64,000 nt of DNA from Incurvaria masculella (Eukaryota; Arthropoda; Insecta; Lepidoptera; Incurvariidae), in NCBI GenBank assembly GCA_946894095.1, contig OX335651.1, forward strand, positions 19,366,501-19,430,500, given 5' to 3'. The notes beneath the pieces are model-generated. The model searched no databases and was not told where the DNA came from. It was given only the letters and a program-made list of their open reading frames with translations. The number at the start of each line of letters is the position of its first letter. The first letter of the stretch is position 1. Both the position numbers and the translations under genes were made by a program. Below, one piece after another: positions 42,501 through 51,319 of this stretch.

Positions 42501-44206
42501 ACTAAATAATATGATTAGTTAAATCATAATCATTTTTGTTTCGGCATGTTTTACTTTCATCGATCCTAATAAACGTCAGCTCAAAATCTAATCTGGCACT
42601 TTAAGATATCTGTTAATGGACTTTATCGAAATAATTTATTGGTTGACTGGTGGGTGCAGTAATTATGACGAAGCTAATTTGTCAAGCTCGGGCGACCTTG
42701 ACAAATGTGATGTGAACAGATTGGTGGTATACATCCGTAACACATGGCACACCTAGATACTACTCCATATGCATGCCATCACCCCGTTTCCTCGGAGAGG
42801 TAGAGATAGATGACGATCACAGCAAACTTCTTTCGCTTCCTCTACAGATATACATCTTCTCATACATGCACTACGGGTGTTACCTCTTCTGAAATGTCCT
42901 AGTCTATTTTCCATACATTACGTACCAGCACACCAGTATTTTTTTATGTAGCTGGACATGGATGACTAATACCGAACTGACCGTCAGATATTAACCTAAC
43001 ACCCCACATGGGAACTAGTTGCCATACCAGGACCTTCCTTATATTGTTCTGCTAGCATAGTTGTAGGTTAACACTCCTCCATGGACGCCACTTAATGGTA
43101 TATATTATGTTCCATGGCAATGGCATGATATTTCGAAAATGATTATTTAGACACTAATTTAATTAAATCTTACCAGGTTCCAAGGCCAGGTCGCACTTCT
43201 GCGGGTTCTTAAAGTCACAAATCTTGGCAGTGGCGTAGTTGGACTCCATATCAGAAATGGTCTTGATGAGAAGCTCGTACTTGTCATCGGGCAGCGCAGC
43301 CGTTCCGAGCTCGCTGTACTTCTTGAACATCCGCCGCAGGGTGCTGTCCTGGTAGTCGTGCCACTGGTACATCTTGGTCTCTTCCCAAGCCTTCTTCTCC
43401 AGTTTGGAGATATCTAGTTGGGTTTGGATCTGGAACGCGGAAGAGATGATTGGATGATTGGAGGGTTCTGGACTAGTTGCACTTATTGCCAAGAATATTA
43501 AAGTGACTTTAGAGTAACAGTTATCTTCTGAACCCTCTACAGAGATTTTTTTTCGCATTTCTCAACCGATTCTCGTTCGAGATATAAATGTGTTTGTCGA
43601 TTTTGTTTGGAATGTTTGGCAGATCTACATGAGCAAACACAGTCGAACGGAAATTGTTCTACATTGGTAAATTGGTTATCAATGTAGAAAGGAGAGATAG
43701 CACATCCGAGCTATACCTTTTGTTCATCATTGGTTTGGTAAGGCTAGAGAACTGGATCCAAGTACCAAGAGTTCAGGGTTTCAGTTCAGGGTTAATGTGG
43801 GTCGAGGTCACAAGAGTCCAAGTCGTTACCTTGCGTTCCTCATTGGCCTTGGTGAGGTTGGAGGCGTAGGCCCATTTGGCGAGGGTGCCGCGGTTCCTGC
43901 GCTCGCCGGCCAGCTGGTCGAGCGCCGAGTTCAGGGTTCAAACTACGGAATGACGTGGGTCGAGGTCACAAGAGTCCAAATCGTCACCTTGCGTTCCTCG
44001 TTGGCCTTGGTGAGGTTGGAGGCGTAGGCCCACTCGGCGAGGGTGCCGCGGTTCCTGCGCTCGCCGGCCAGCTGGTCGAGCGCCGCGATGTAGGCGCGCC
44101 CCTCCTGCTCGAGGGCCTCCAGGTCGGGGTCGCGGCCCTGCGTGGCCACCACGAACACCGCCACTATGGCCGCGACTACCGCCGCGCCGCCGCCCACCTT
44201 CAGCAT
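30459..44206 (-). CDS. Ance: Angiotensin-converting enzyme-like peptidyl dipeptidase, gene 2, with duplicated zinc-site exon
   Basis: Secreted zinc dipeptidyl carboxypeptidase of family M2, predicted to remove C-terminal dipeptides from peptides in haemolymph or other extracellular fluid. Coding exons in order: 43988-44206, 43174-43429, 41835-41978, 40868-41059, 39230-39327, 38189-38358, then either 35883-36007 (7a) or 35710-35834 (7b), 34074-34201, 33143-33357, 32491-32631, 31129-31304, 30459-30535. All junctions are GT-AG, and the sum with one exon 7 is 1941 nt, 646 residues. Residues 1-24 form a hydrophobic signal peptide ending near ATQG. The zinc site HEMGH is 377-381, the third ligand is Glu405 in GFHEAVGD, and Gln276, His347, Lys505, His507, Tyr514 and Tyr517 match substrate-binding positions of mammalian ACE. 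Cysteine pairs in [21 protein letters not shown] and ALCKLAG/LVDCDIY are present. There is no C-terminal membrane anchor. Which Drosophila Ance gene is the ortholog cannot be told by eye. Confidence 0.93.
31129..31304 (-). CDS. Gene 2 exon 11
   Basis: 176 bp, residues 563-621, [20 protein letters not shown] through [11 protein letters not shown]. Acceptor CTTTTCCAG, donor GTAAGT. SKPWPDA is a family signature. Confidence 0.93.
31510..31986. mobile_element. TTAA-flanked piggyBac-type MITE, copy 2
   Basis: TTAA at 31510-31513 and 31983-31986. Interior nearly identical to copies 1 and 3, same orientation as copy 1. In intron 10 of gene 2. Confidence 0.8.
32093..32313. repeat. Foldback element
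   Basis: TATTCCTGGCATTCATTAAT at the left is mirrored by TACTGAATGCCAGGAATAGA at the right, with a second inner pairing around CCGCTAAAAAAGCGG. Related ends occur at 55578-55745 and 61731-61847. Intron 10 of gene 2. Confidence 0.65.
32491..32631 (-). CDS. Gene 2 exon 10
   Basis: 141 bp, residues 516-562, [20 protein letters not shown] and [13 protein letters not shown]. Tyr517 matches catalytic Tyr523 of testis ACE; two cysteines form the C-terminal disulfide. Acceptor TTTTTGCAG, donor GTATGC. One codon longer than in gene 1. Confidence 0.92.
33143..33357 (-). CDS. Gene 2 exon 9
   Basis: 215 bp, residues 445-515: [20 protein letters not shown] through [14 protein letters not shown]. Holds Lys505, His507 and Tyr514. 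Acceptor CTTTGCAG, donor AAG before GTATCA. A 41-bp copy of its 5' end lies just upstream at 33424-33464. Confidence 0.93.
33424..33464 (-). pseudogene. Partial duplicate of gene 2 exon 9 5' end
   Basis: A 41-bp copy encoding [14 protein letters not shown] follows a good acceptor, GGTCATCCAG. Reading on gives a stop four codons later and there is no matching donor. Splicing into it would truncate the enzyme, so it is a decoy or relic of a local duplication. Confidence 0.7.
33502..33775. repeat. Foldback MITE with ~95-bp arms
   Basis: AGTTACAAATCACTTATCGA on the left and TCGATAAGTGATTTGTAAC-like sequence on the right, with inner matches at GAGCAGGCAT and ATCGCCCG. Intron 8 of gene 2. Confidence 0.7.
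34074..34201 (-). CDS. Gene 2 exon 8, third zinc ligand
   Basis: 128 bp, residues 402-444. [20 protein letters not shown] carries Glu405, 28 residues after His377 as in the family. Ends INQLYKM before GTAAGT. Starts in the phase left by either exon 7. Confidence 0.93.
34887..35508. repeat. AACCGACTTC foldback element, copy 2
   Basis: Same arms and single-copy 3' part as 21715-22362, but the loop is CCTTGGCTACCTTGGC without CCTAA repeats. About 200 bp downstream of exon 7b. Confidence 0.75.
35710..35834 (-). CDS. Gene 2 exon 7b, alternative zinc-motif exon
   Basis: 125 bp, the same length and phases as 7a. Acceptor GAACTGTCCAG, donor CCAG before GTGAGG. Encodes [15 protein letters not shown], then [13 protein letters not shown] and FREGANPG. 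Cys364, the HEXXH motif and the GANPG splice junction are kept, so it can replace 7a without changing anything else. It differs at the residues just before the first zinc His (RVV against QTT). GTGAGG fits the donor consensus slightly better than the 7a donor. Confidence 0.9.
35835..35882 (-). promoter_or_regulatory. 48-bp spacer between exons 7a and 7b, predicted splicing barrier
   Basis: GC-rich 48-nt stretch on the minus strand from GTAACC to GTCCAG. The branch-point-like GCTAATC sits about 20 nt before the 7b acceptor, leaving under 30 nt from the 7a donor. That is shorter than introns normally spliced, so joining 7a to 7b should be blocked. Confidence 0.6.
35883..36007 (-). CDS. Gene 2 exon 7a, alternative zinc-motif exon
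   Basis: 125 bp, starting GATCAAACAG after acceptor ATTTTCAAG and ending CCAG before donor GTAACC. Encodes [15 protein letters not shown], then [13 protein letters not shown] and FRDGANPG. It supplies zinc ligands His377 and His381 and catalytic Glu378. The part before the motif (YEYFQTT) resembles the single exon 7 of gene 1 (SFFQTT). First of the tandem pair in transcription order. Open, with no damage. Confidence 0.9.
36110..36755. repeat. Foldback array of CGTATAAT / ATTATACG subunits
   Basis: The left half repeats TCACAACGTATAAT and CATGCAGAACGTATAAT; the right half repeats the reverse, ATTATACGTTGTGCATGG. The axis is near 36425, with AAGCGCCCT/AGGGCGCTT also mirrored. Lies in the intron just before exon 7a of gene 2. 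Confidence 0.7.
36760..37077 (-). repeat. SINE, tRNA-type head
   Basis: The minus-strand head GTAGCTCAGGGGCGCGTGGA resembles a tRNA A-box region, followed by the shared body to TAATACCATGACGG. Confidence 0.7.
37213..37591 (-). repeat. SINE with 5S rRNA-derived head, copy 2
   Basis: Full length on the minus strand from TCAGCCTCAGTGGCCCAGTG (37591) through CCGAAGTTAAGCAACGCTGG and GGATGGGTGACCATTCGACC to the poly(A), here a T run at 37213-37222. Same structure as 16633-17020. A diverged relative follows at 37610-37940. Confidence 0.85.
38189..38358 (-). CDS. Gene 2 exon 6
   Basis: 170 bp, residues 304-359, [19 protein letters not shown] through [16 protein letters not shown]. His347 and Ala348 line the active site in the family. 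One codon shorter than in gene 1 (PTDRE against PNDGRD). Ends phase 2 before GTCAGT. Confidence 0.92.
38934..38957. repeat. Short (CCTAA)n tract
   Basis: Four CCTAA units followed by a C run. Second telomere-type tract in the window, in intron 5 of gene 2. Confidence 0.8.
39230..39327 (-). CDS. Gene 2 exon 5
   Basis: 98 bp, residues 271-303, [21 protein letters not shown]. Gln276 matches the substrate carboxylate-binding Gln281 of human testis ACE. Acceptor GCTTACAG, donor GTAAAC. Confidence 0.9.
39960..40338 (+). mobile_element. 5'-truncated non-LTR insertion with target-site duplication
   Basis: Flanked by ATACACTAATA (39949-39959 and 40339-40349). Codes for [20 protein letters not shown] and [17 protein letters not shown], the same C-terminal domain as 9222-9779, then ends in an A-rich tail. 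Intron 4 of gene 2. Confidence 0.85.
40497..40838 (-). pseudogene. Non-LTR reverse transcriptase, extreme C-terminus
   Basis: Reads [20 protein letters not shown], then [17 protein letters not shown] and a stop. The ARLWNSLP..., SFK.. pattern is the usual end of jockey/CR1-like ORF2 proteins. Intron 4 of gene 2. Confidence 0.75.
40868..41059 (-). CDS. Gene 2 exon 4
   Basis: 192 bp, residues 207-270, YKNVADWW through GPIPAHLLG. Acceptor CATTTTAG, donor CTCG before GTAAGA. The GPIPAHLLG tail is an ACE family signature. Confidence 0.92.
41761..41813. repeat. Perfect 23-bp hairpin in intron 3 of gene 2
   Basis: Arms 41761-41783 and 41791-41813 are exact reverse complements around a 7-nt loop, starting 22 nt past the exon 3 donor. 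Confidence 0.85.
41835..41978 (-). CDS. Gene 2 exon 3
   Basis: 144 bp, residues 159-206, containing [14 protein letters not shown]. Acceptor CTTCCACAG, donor AACA before GTAAGC. The first intron bases beyond it include the 23-bp hairpin at 41761-41813. Confidence 0.9.
42940..43060 (-). repeat. SINE 3' fragment
   Basis: Minus strand AAGGAAGGTCCTGGTATGGC through TAGTCATCCATGTCCAGC and a T run. Intron 2 of gene 2. Confidence 0.65.
43174..43429 (-). CDS. Gene 2 exon 2
   Basis: 256 bp, residues 74-158. Acceptor CGCGTTCCAG, donor CCTG before GTAAGA. Carries [14 protein letters not shown] and the [12 protein letters not shown] disulfide loop, both typical of the ACE N-terminal lid. Confidence 0.92.
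43797..43928 (-). pseudogene. Tandem partial copy of gene 2 exon 1
   Basis: Near-identical repeat of the last ~100 bp of exon 1 plus adjoining intron, in a unit of about 158 bp. It encodes [20 protein letters not shown] and on to EERK, with its own donor (CGCAAG then GTAACG at 43829). It lacks the signal peptide and any acceptor, and an in-frame stop separates it from the true exon 1, so extension to the second donor would truncate the protein. The few mismatches suggest a recent duplication. Confidence 0.8.
43988..44206 (-). CDS. Gene 2 exon 1 (signal peptide)
   Basis: Encodes residues 1-73 from ATG 44206, with a hydrophobic core [14 protein letters not shown], then [19 protein letters not shown]. 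It ends CGCAAG before donor GTGACG, phase 0. An acceptor-like CCCGCAG lies 3 nt before the ATG, so translation may begin in a further upstream exon. Confidence 0.85.
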
Positions 44207-45240
44207 CGTCTGCGGGCGAGAGGGGCTTTTAGGGTGCTTTAATATATTGTATTCCCAGGTTACTTAAATTTTTATCGTTACGTTGATTTATGAAAGCCCA
44301 TTATAGCCCGAATTTTGCTGTCAGTGTCAATTGTATTACACTTTTGACAACTATGATTGGTTTGCTCAGTTGTTTGTAATGTTATAAGGGTAGCATAAAA
44401 ACTTTTGATTGATATAATTTATGTAAGTATAAATAAATATGTTCTACTTATATTAATTTGCGAATAAGATCGTCTAGATTCGATTGATTATGTATGAACA
44501 TTTTTTTTTACATCATCTGAGCATCCCTAAACTAGGTGAGTACTTAAATGTCTTTTGACGAACCCTGCACACAGAGAATTTGGAATGCATCCCATCAAAA
44601 ATAAAAGTGATATTTTTTTTGCCTTTTCCATGAACGGTAACAGTGCTACCTAGATCTTACCTGCAATAATTGCAGCAAACAGACTTATCGTGTTCAAAGA
44701 ATTTTATAAACGCTGAAACTATCAGCTATGCGGATTCACTATTCTGGGGAACGACTGGAAGTCCAATAAAGTATAAACTTTTCTATTCCATTCAATCACT
44801 GAGCAAATTTGGTCCTATTCTGCTTGTACAAGGCTTAAAACCAACAAATACGTGGCGAAACGTTGTGCAGCGTGAAGACGCAGCTTGGGCGTCTGAAAGG
44901 GACTTGATACATTTTCAAGGCGACCACTCTAACGCGGGGCGCAGTCGCGGCCAACGGCATTCATTGGAGATCACCGACTGAGAGATGACTTATTGATACT
45001 TTTACGCGTGCGCCATAGTGATCTCCATTGTCAAGAGATGGCGCCACTTATCTACTTCTATTGCGAGTTATGCAATGCCTTCCTCGCACCGGTAAGATTA
45101 AAGGAATCTCTGGAACATTCGTGTATTATCTCGAAAGATGTTTTATTCGACTGGTGCGACATGTGGGGGTAACTATAATTCGATGGAGTTTTCTGAGAAG
45201 AGTGTTATATAAAAGATGCCCGGGAGCGCTAAGGCCATCG
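44207..45240. other. Upstream flank of gene 2 exon 1
   Basis: Pyrimidine-rich acceptor CCTCTCGCCCGCAG directly precedes exon 1. Beyond that I find no promoter element, exon or named repeat. Confidence 0.4.
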
Positions 45241-45248
45241 AGTATTAT

Positions 45249-45510
45249 TAGGGTTCCGTACCCGAAGGGTGAAAACGGAACCCTATTACTAAGCCTCCGC
45301 TGTCCGTCCGTCCGCCTGTCACAGGGCTGTATCTCATGAACCGTAATAGAGGCAGCTGAAATGTTCACAGAGTATGTATTTATTTTGCCGCTATAACAAC
45401 AAATAGGTAAAATAAAAGAATAATAAAATATAAAGGGGGGCCCCATACTAAAAACGTGATTGTTTGGTGTTGATGGTACGGAACCCTTCGTGTCTTGGCC
45501 GGTTTTTTTG
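45249..45510 (+). repeat. GGGTTCCGTA-type dispersed repeat
   Basis: TTAGGGTTCCGTACCC, the (CCGT)n run, TATTTTGCCGCTATAACAAC and CGGAACCCTTCGTG. Ends GGCCGGTTTTTTT. Other copies: 47945-48256, 50700-51016, 56975-57215, 63064-63352, 8185-8356. Confidence 0.8.
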
Positions 45511-45599
45511 GGATGCCAAGAAAGCGATAACATGCGATAGTGAGACTCCAAACGGATAAAATGAACAAGTTCTATTAGAGAAACAGTTCAACGAGTGAC

Positions 45600-46890
45600 A
45601 GAATGATATTGTTTGGAGTTTATGTGCGACGTATCGACGTGGAAAAAAATTGTGTATAACAGTAATCTTCAGTTCATTTGTGAATTTGATTAAATTAAAA
45701 ATATTGATGACTTTAATTGTTTTCGCCTTAAACTACACCTCTCCCGCGTAAAAATGGTATGAATAGATCTCATCTATATCTCAACCATCTCCGTGTACGT
45801 AGATATTATAAACAAAATGTGTCGCTTGATAATTGATGCTTACATCTTACGTGACTCTGAATATGTCACGGGCCTTATTGAATTCGTGGTAAGTGTACAG
45901 AAACGGTACAAAAAAATCTTGGTAAAAACAAAAGCATGATATTAGTGTTAGAAATTTTGTTAAATTTGGTTTGATTTTGCCTTCGTGAAATTTAATCTTT
46001 GGATAATCAGTAATAAAAACTGCGAACAAAATGTTCTAGTGCAATACATAACGAGGTATAACCCATTCACAATTGGATACGCTTTCAGCAAATGGAGCAT
46101 TGTGTGGCTGAATACTAAAAATTGTAGGGGAATTGATATATTGGTTATTTCAATCCAGCAGTGACTGGGTCCTAAAATGACATCATTGACGTGCAATTTC
46201 GATGGATACAAGTGCAAAATTATATTTGTAGAACTACATCATCTAATAAATATGTGTCACCTGATCTTTAATTATATCTTATTGGTCACAGCGAGCAGAT
46301 AAAAACATGATAAAAGAGAGCGTTGATTAGAAAATAAAAGGAAATACTTTTTTTATCAAATGCGTACCATACCAACCCCATAGAGTCTAAAGAAAAACAG
46401 TGATTTTTCTCTGATATCTCGCATATTAATCCCTACTCCTCACCACTTAGGTATCAAAGCATGGTGATATTAGCCACTATATTAAGGAACAAATTGAACT
46501 ATGCGAAGATACAAACCGCATCAAAATTGGGTCAGTAGTTATTATAAGGTAAAAGGGACAGAAAGACAGACATACATAGGCCAAATATTTTGATTTTATA
46601 AGAGTAACAGTTGCATTTAAATAAACTGTCAAAATTTAGTACGCGTACTAGGACCTGACAAAACATTTAAAATTATATTTATTGCGGCGATAATCCGCGT
46701 ATAAAAGTTAGTCCGTCCGCTCTGAAAAGTGCTGATAGTAATTATCACAAATTAAAGGATACGGGCAAAATAGGGTTCAATAAACGACGTTTCATAAAAC
46801 GAGTTATTAGAGATGTAATAATTGCTGTTTAATTTTACAAGTTATATAAGCTTAAGCTTTAAAGCTTAGCAAGGATGACGAAAAACAATA
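45600..46890. other. No gene recognised
   Basis: AT-rich sequence without identifiable coding or repeat family. One stretch near 46270-46600 has no open frame of note. Confidence 0.4.
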
Positions 46891-46894
46891 TTTG

Positions 46895-47105
46895 AAACAT
46901 ATAATTTGGGGCCAAAAGTCGGCCATGATTTTTTTTTTCATAATTTTGATATACCCATTGTCACTCTCACAACTAAGACGAATCTAACGACACATCCATA
47001 TAAAGCCGTTTAGGCTGCAGGGCGTGCCAAAGAAATATACATACATACATACATACGTACATGTATACACTCGAAAAATATTGCGCAGTCGGGTAAAAAC
47101 ATTGA
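46895..47105 (-). repeat. Dispersed repeat, copy 2
   Basis: Reverse-orientation counterpart of 3610-3845. Contains an (ACAT)n microsatellite at about 47037-47062. Confidence 0.6.
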
Positions 47106-47179
47106 ATGACTGAAGGTGTATTATGACGTCGATATATGTAGTGCTATTCGGTTGTTCTGTTTGGGTCGGTGCGAGTTTA

Positions 47180-47440
47180 AAACGAACAGTGAAAATTAAG
47201 CAAGTAAACTTCTTCCGTGCTTAACCATATTATGGAACTTGCATCCCTTATTCCTACCCAAAGAACCTATATACGGAGCTCCTGCCGCCGCAGAGAATCA
47301 AAGCACCCCTTGTGCTGAATGAACGAACCATTTCTCACACATTTCCCGGCCGCAACGCCAGGATATGGAACTGTCTACCGACGGGTGTCTTCCCTCAAAC
47401 CTATAATCTGAGAGTCTTCAATTCGAATAAGCTCGATAGC
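47180..47440 (+). pseudogene. Non-LTR RT C-terminal fragment
   Basis: Reads RESKHP, ERTISHTFPGRNARIWNCLP and TGVFPQTYNLRVFNS, like the PRT.R.WN.LP..VFP..YNL..FK end of jockey-type proteins. A 40-bp stretch at about 47468-47510 recurs near 53805-53845. Confidence 0.7.
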
Positions 47441-47944
47441 TTATCGATAGCCCGACAATCCTCTCGTATGGTAAATATACTTTTTCGTACTAAGCAGGTA
47501 CGTCGCTTATATGTGGTGGTATGTTGCCTAGCTGAGCGTGGTTTCTCGATTTGGATTTTATGAGCACTTTTAGGGCCTTTTTCGCCTCTGTCAAATAATC
47601 GCCACTTACTGGTTTTTCATAAAAAAGATGATGCGTCTTGATTAGTAGAACAAAACAATACCACAATCTCGGATAAGTACACCCAATCCCAATTGTGATA
47701 GCCACACAACCGCTAACACGCGAACTAGGATCTTGCGCGGACTACAATTAACGGTAAGAGATGTCAACTCAAACTTGTCTCCGTGGCCTCGATTCTAAGC
47801 TGTTACGGTACTGCGAGTCAACAAACACTCGACTCCGAAGATGATTCACCAATTTCCAATCCTACTCATCGTCTCGCTATTTTAATAGTTGCTACACACT
47901 TTAAATAGTATTCAAATCGTTATTTCCAAAATGTATAAAAAAAG

Positions 47945-48256
47945 AAAAAACCGGCCTAGTGCGAGTCGGACTTGCACACGAAGGTTGCCGTACCATCGAT
48001 TTAACACAAAAAAATCCCTTCTTTTGTATGGGGGGGGGGATCCCATACAAAAGTAGGGATTTTTTAATATTTTTTTATTTGACATTGTTGTTATAGCGGC
48101 AAAATAAACACACAATCTATGAAACATTCAGCTGCCTATCTATTACGGTTGCATTACAGATGCAGCCCTGTGACAGACGGACGGACGGACGGAAGGACAG
48201 TGGAGGCTTAATAATAGGGTTCCGTTGACACCCTTTGGGTACGGAACCCTAAAAAG
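47945..48256 (-). repeat. GGGTTCCGTA-type dispersed repeat
   Basis: Minus-strand copy of the family at 45249, nearly complete, with a (GACG)n run at 48178-48195. Confidence 0.8.
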
Positions 48257-48269
48257 GTAACACCCTACT

Positions 48270-49990
48270 TTTAACACGATAAAGCGGAGATAATTACGTG
48301 TAATATCTAAGAAAATGTGAAATTATATGGTTATTAGAATGAAGTACTATTATTTCCACTAATTTCGCAAATAGGATTTGGTAGGATTTTAATTACATTT
48401 TGTCGCATTTAAAATTGTTGCATAATGTGTCTGCGTGTTATTAAAGAAAAATATATAAATCCACCATAAATTATCCAGAAAATTCCTTCAGAAAAACATT
48501 ATTTACAGGAAAAAGATTAAAATACATTAAAACCAAACAATTTCGGCATAGCACTTAATTTACTAATTACCTAAAATTCATCAAATTCGCATATAATCTT
48601 AAAACGTGTTTTCCTTTTAGTATATAATTATTAACAAAACATCCATAAAAGAAAAGCGTTGTTATGAACACTTATAAGACCAGTATACTCACTCAGGATT
48701 AAACAGGACACACGTACAAAAAGGTTTGAAACTTCAAAATCCGATGAATAAAGATCAGACACGCGCACAAAACACTTGCCAAAACCACACGTTATTAACG
48801 AGTGCAATGAACTGTACAAATAAACCATACAGTATGCTGGTCGGAGAAGAAAAACTCACAAAGAAATACAAATAATTTATTGTACGTGTCAGCAACAACT
48901 CCTTTTTTTATTAACGGTGTGTATATACTGTTTATAGTGTTTTCTTTTATCGAAAATTACCGAACTGAAAACAGCTTTGCATACTGACTCTATTTTGTTT
49001 AACATTTAAAAGCCGGTTGAAAAATCAGTTTCCATAGTTTTAATAAAAGTTAGATGTTTTATCAAACATATATTGTTACCTTAGTTTTTTGCTCTGTCAC
49101 CTGACGCTTTTTCTCTTTATCAATACCAAACAAAACCACTTACGATCACAAGACACTGATCTTAGCACTCCGACTGACCGAAGAGAATTGCGGTGGAAGC
49201 ATATTCGCACCTACAATAAATACTCATTTCACTGCATCGGGGATCAGCATGATAGATTGATATAACAATAATACATATAGATACAACAATAAATGTAACA
49301 ATAGTATTTTTTTGGCATAAAATTATGTTTTATCATTAAATTTGTGAGTTTCATAATGACGTCATAATCCTCAATAAAATGTATCTAAACGCATCAGGAA
49401 TACGCTCTATCGCATTGTTTAATCGGACTTAGACATCTAAAAAAAAACGCACCATTTCTTTTATTTTACTCCTGAGTTTTGGTCATCTGGGTATGTCTGG
49501 ATGGTTGAACAAAGCGATCAGGATCTATAGGTGTTCGACCATATTGTTTTGTATTAAATTCGAATCGAGTACATCGTGTTCGAGAGAAAAAGTACGCTAA
49601 AAATGTGCTAACCAGGTGCCCCTGAAAGGCCTAGATATCACATTGACAGTGTGTTATGTGTTATGGTATCCAAGCTTGTTCTATGGCCAAGGCTAGGACG
49701 AGTCATAGGTAAGGTGTTTTGTGACAATTATAATTATCGTATAAATCACAGGGGCCAGGATTCACTGTGTATTTACCGGTGTGTACACAAAATGTTCACG
49801 AGCTTAACATTAACCTATTTATTGTATTGCTTCCCTAAGAATGGATGAGGAGGACGTTTTTTTAAGGTATACAAAAAATACTGTAGGCAGGAACAAAAAA
49901 CGTCATCGGCATGGGGTACCTGTTCGCGTACGCTTTCAGGTATCTACCTTTTTTGCTCAAAATATGCCAATGACTAACCAGTTAACGTTA
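48270..49990. other. No gene recognised
   Basis: AT-rich; no supported feature. Confidence 0.4.
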
Positions 49991-50019
49991 GTACCATAAG
50001 CTCGTTAACACCCCTTGTG

Positions 50020-50335
50020 TTTTTTTCTTTATGAGCACGGCTACATTGAACTGGATGAAAAACACGGACACTTTTTCATTGCCGCTTCGACCATCTTTTC
50101 ATCCAATGCGATGGTACCAACCCGGGCGGGCTTAAACCTTACCACCTAGTAGGGGAACGGGACCTACAGTTTTACATGGATTGCGAACCATGGAGCAGCT
50201 TGCATTCGTAACGAAAATGCACTTATCGAACTCGGAAATAGAAAGACAGTGGTGCATGTCGGAATTGAACCCAGACCTCTGGTATGCTAGGCCGGTCCCC
50301 GCGCCACTAGGCTACGAGCCGCTCACCGTATCCGT
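50020..50335 (-). repeat. SINE, tRNA-type head, clearest copy
   Basis: The minus-strand head GGCTCGTAGCCTAGTGGCG gives an A-box and GGGTTCAATTCCGAC a B-box about 45 nt later. The body follows to GTGCTCATAAAG; the 3' tail is missing. Confidence 0.78.
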
Positions 50336-50699
50336 CGACGTGACGTACTAATCGCGCCGGCAAAACCTAACGGCGACCTTGTGGCCGGCTCTTAGCACAT
50401 GCTCCAGTGCACATTGATGCTTGCTGCAGCTAAACAAAAAGCATTCATTGTTCAAAGTTGGCAGACATACTTGTAATTACGTGTTTACCAAAATAAAATC
50501 ATGCTGCATACTGAAGACCAACAACTTAAGAACGGCCCGTAAGCTATGCTCCCCATACAAACGTAGTTTACTAATCATTTAGAAACCGCTGTTCCAATTA
50601 AATTGATTAATTTGATTGATATATATTAATTTGATTGATTTGATTGATTGAAAATTTGATTAATATATATTAAATGTTTTATATCTTGGCATCAGTAGT

Positions 50700-51016
50700 T
50701 AAAAACCGGCCAAGTGCGAGTCGGACTTGCACACGAAGGGTTCCGTATCATCGTACAACACAAAAACTCGTTTTTTTTTTATAAAAATGATCAAAATTAA
50801 AGTTTAATTTTGATTATTTTTTTATTTTGCCTATTTGTTATAGCGGCAAAATAAATATACACTCTGTGAAAATTTTAGCTTCTAACCTATTACGGTTCAC
50901 GAGATACAGCCCTGTGACAGACGGACGGAAAGACGGACGGACGGACGGACGGACGGACAGCGGAGGCTTAGTAATAGGGTTCCGTTTTCACCCTTTGGGT
51001 ACGGAACCTTAAAAAA
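50700..51016 (-). repeat. GGGTTCCGTA-type dispersed repeat
   Basis: Near-complete minus-strand copy from GGTTCCGTACCC to GGCCGGTTTTTA. Confidence 0.8.
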
Positions 51017-51055
51017 ACGACTGAAATAGCCTAGATACTTTACAGTTTTTATCGG

Positions 51056-51310
51056 ATGCATTCCCAGTACGAGTACCTACTCCACCTCTTTGAGTTTCTA
51101 CCTTTTGCGGTGGAAACCCTTGGCGCTTGGTCCCCCGATGCTTTATCCTTTTCAGTTGCACTTCGTAACCTGTTAAGTGAAGCATCGGGTGATTCACGCT
51201 CGAAAACATTTTTTATTCGCCGCATACGCGTGGACATTCTAGAGGTAATGCCATAAGTGTGTTAGGGGCAATGGCAGCCTCGGATAAATTTAATGAGATT
51301 TTAAATTTTA
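51056..51310 (+). pseudogene. Fragment of non-LTR ORF2 C-terminal domain
   Basis: Reads [19 protein letters not shown] and LLSEASGDSRSKTFF, the same domain as 9222-9779 but shorter and more decayed ([10 protein letters not shown] replaced by a broken frame). Confidence 0.65.
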
Positions 51311-51319
51311 TTTAATTTT

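Noticed and set aside
43797..44242. Plus-strand ORFs with repeated [20 protein letters not shown] sequence as tandem-repeat genes
   Set aside because: They are antisense shadows of ACE exon 1 and its tandem duplicate.
44670..44981. 103-residue plus-strand ORF upstream of gene 2
   Set aside because: No domain, no homology I recognise and no splice or promoter evidence.
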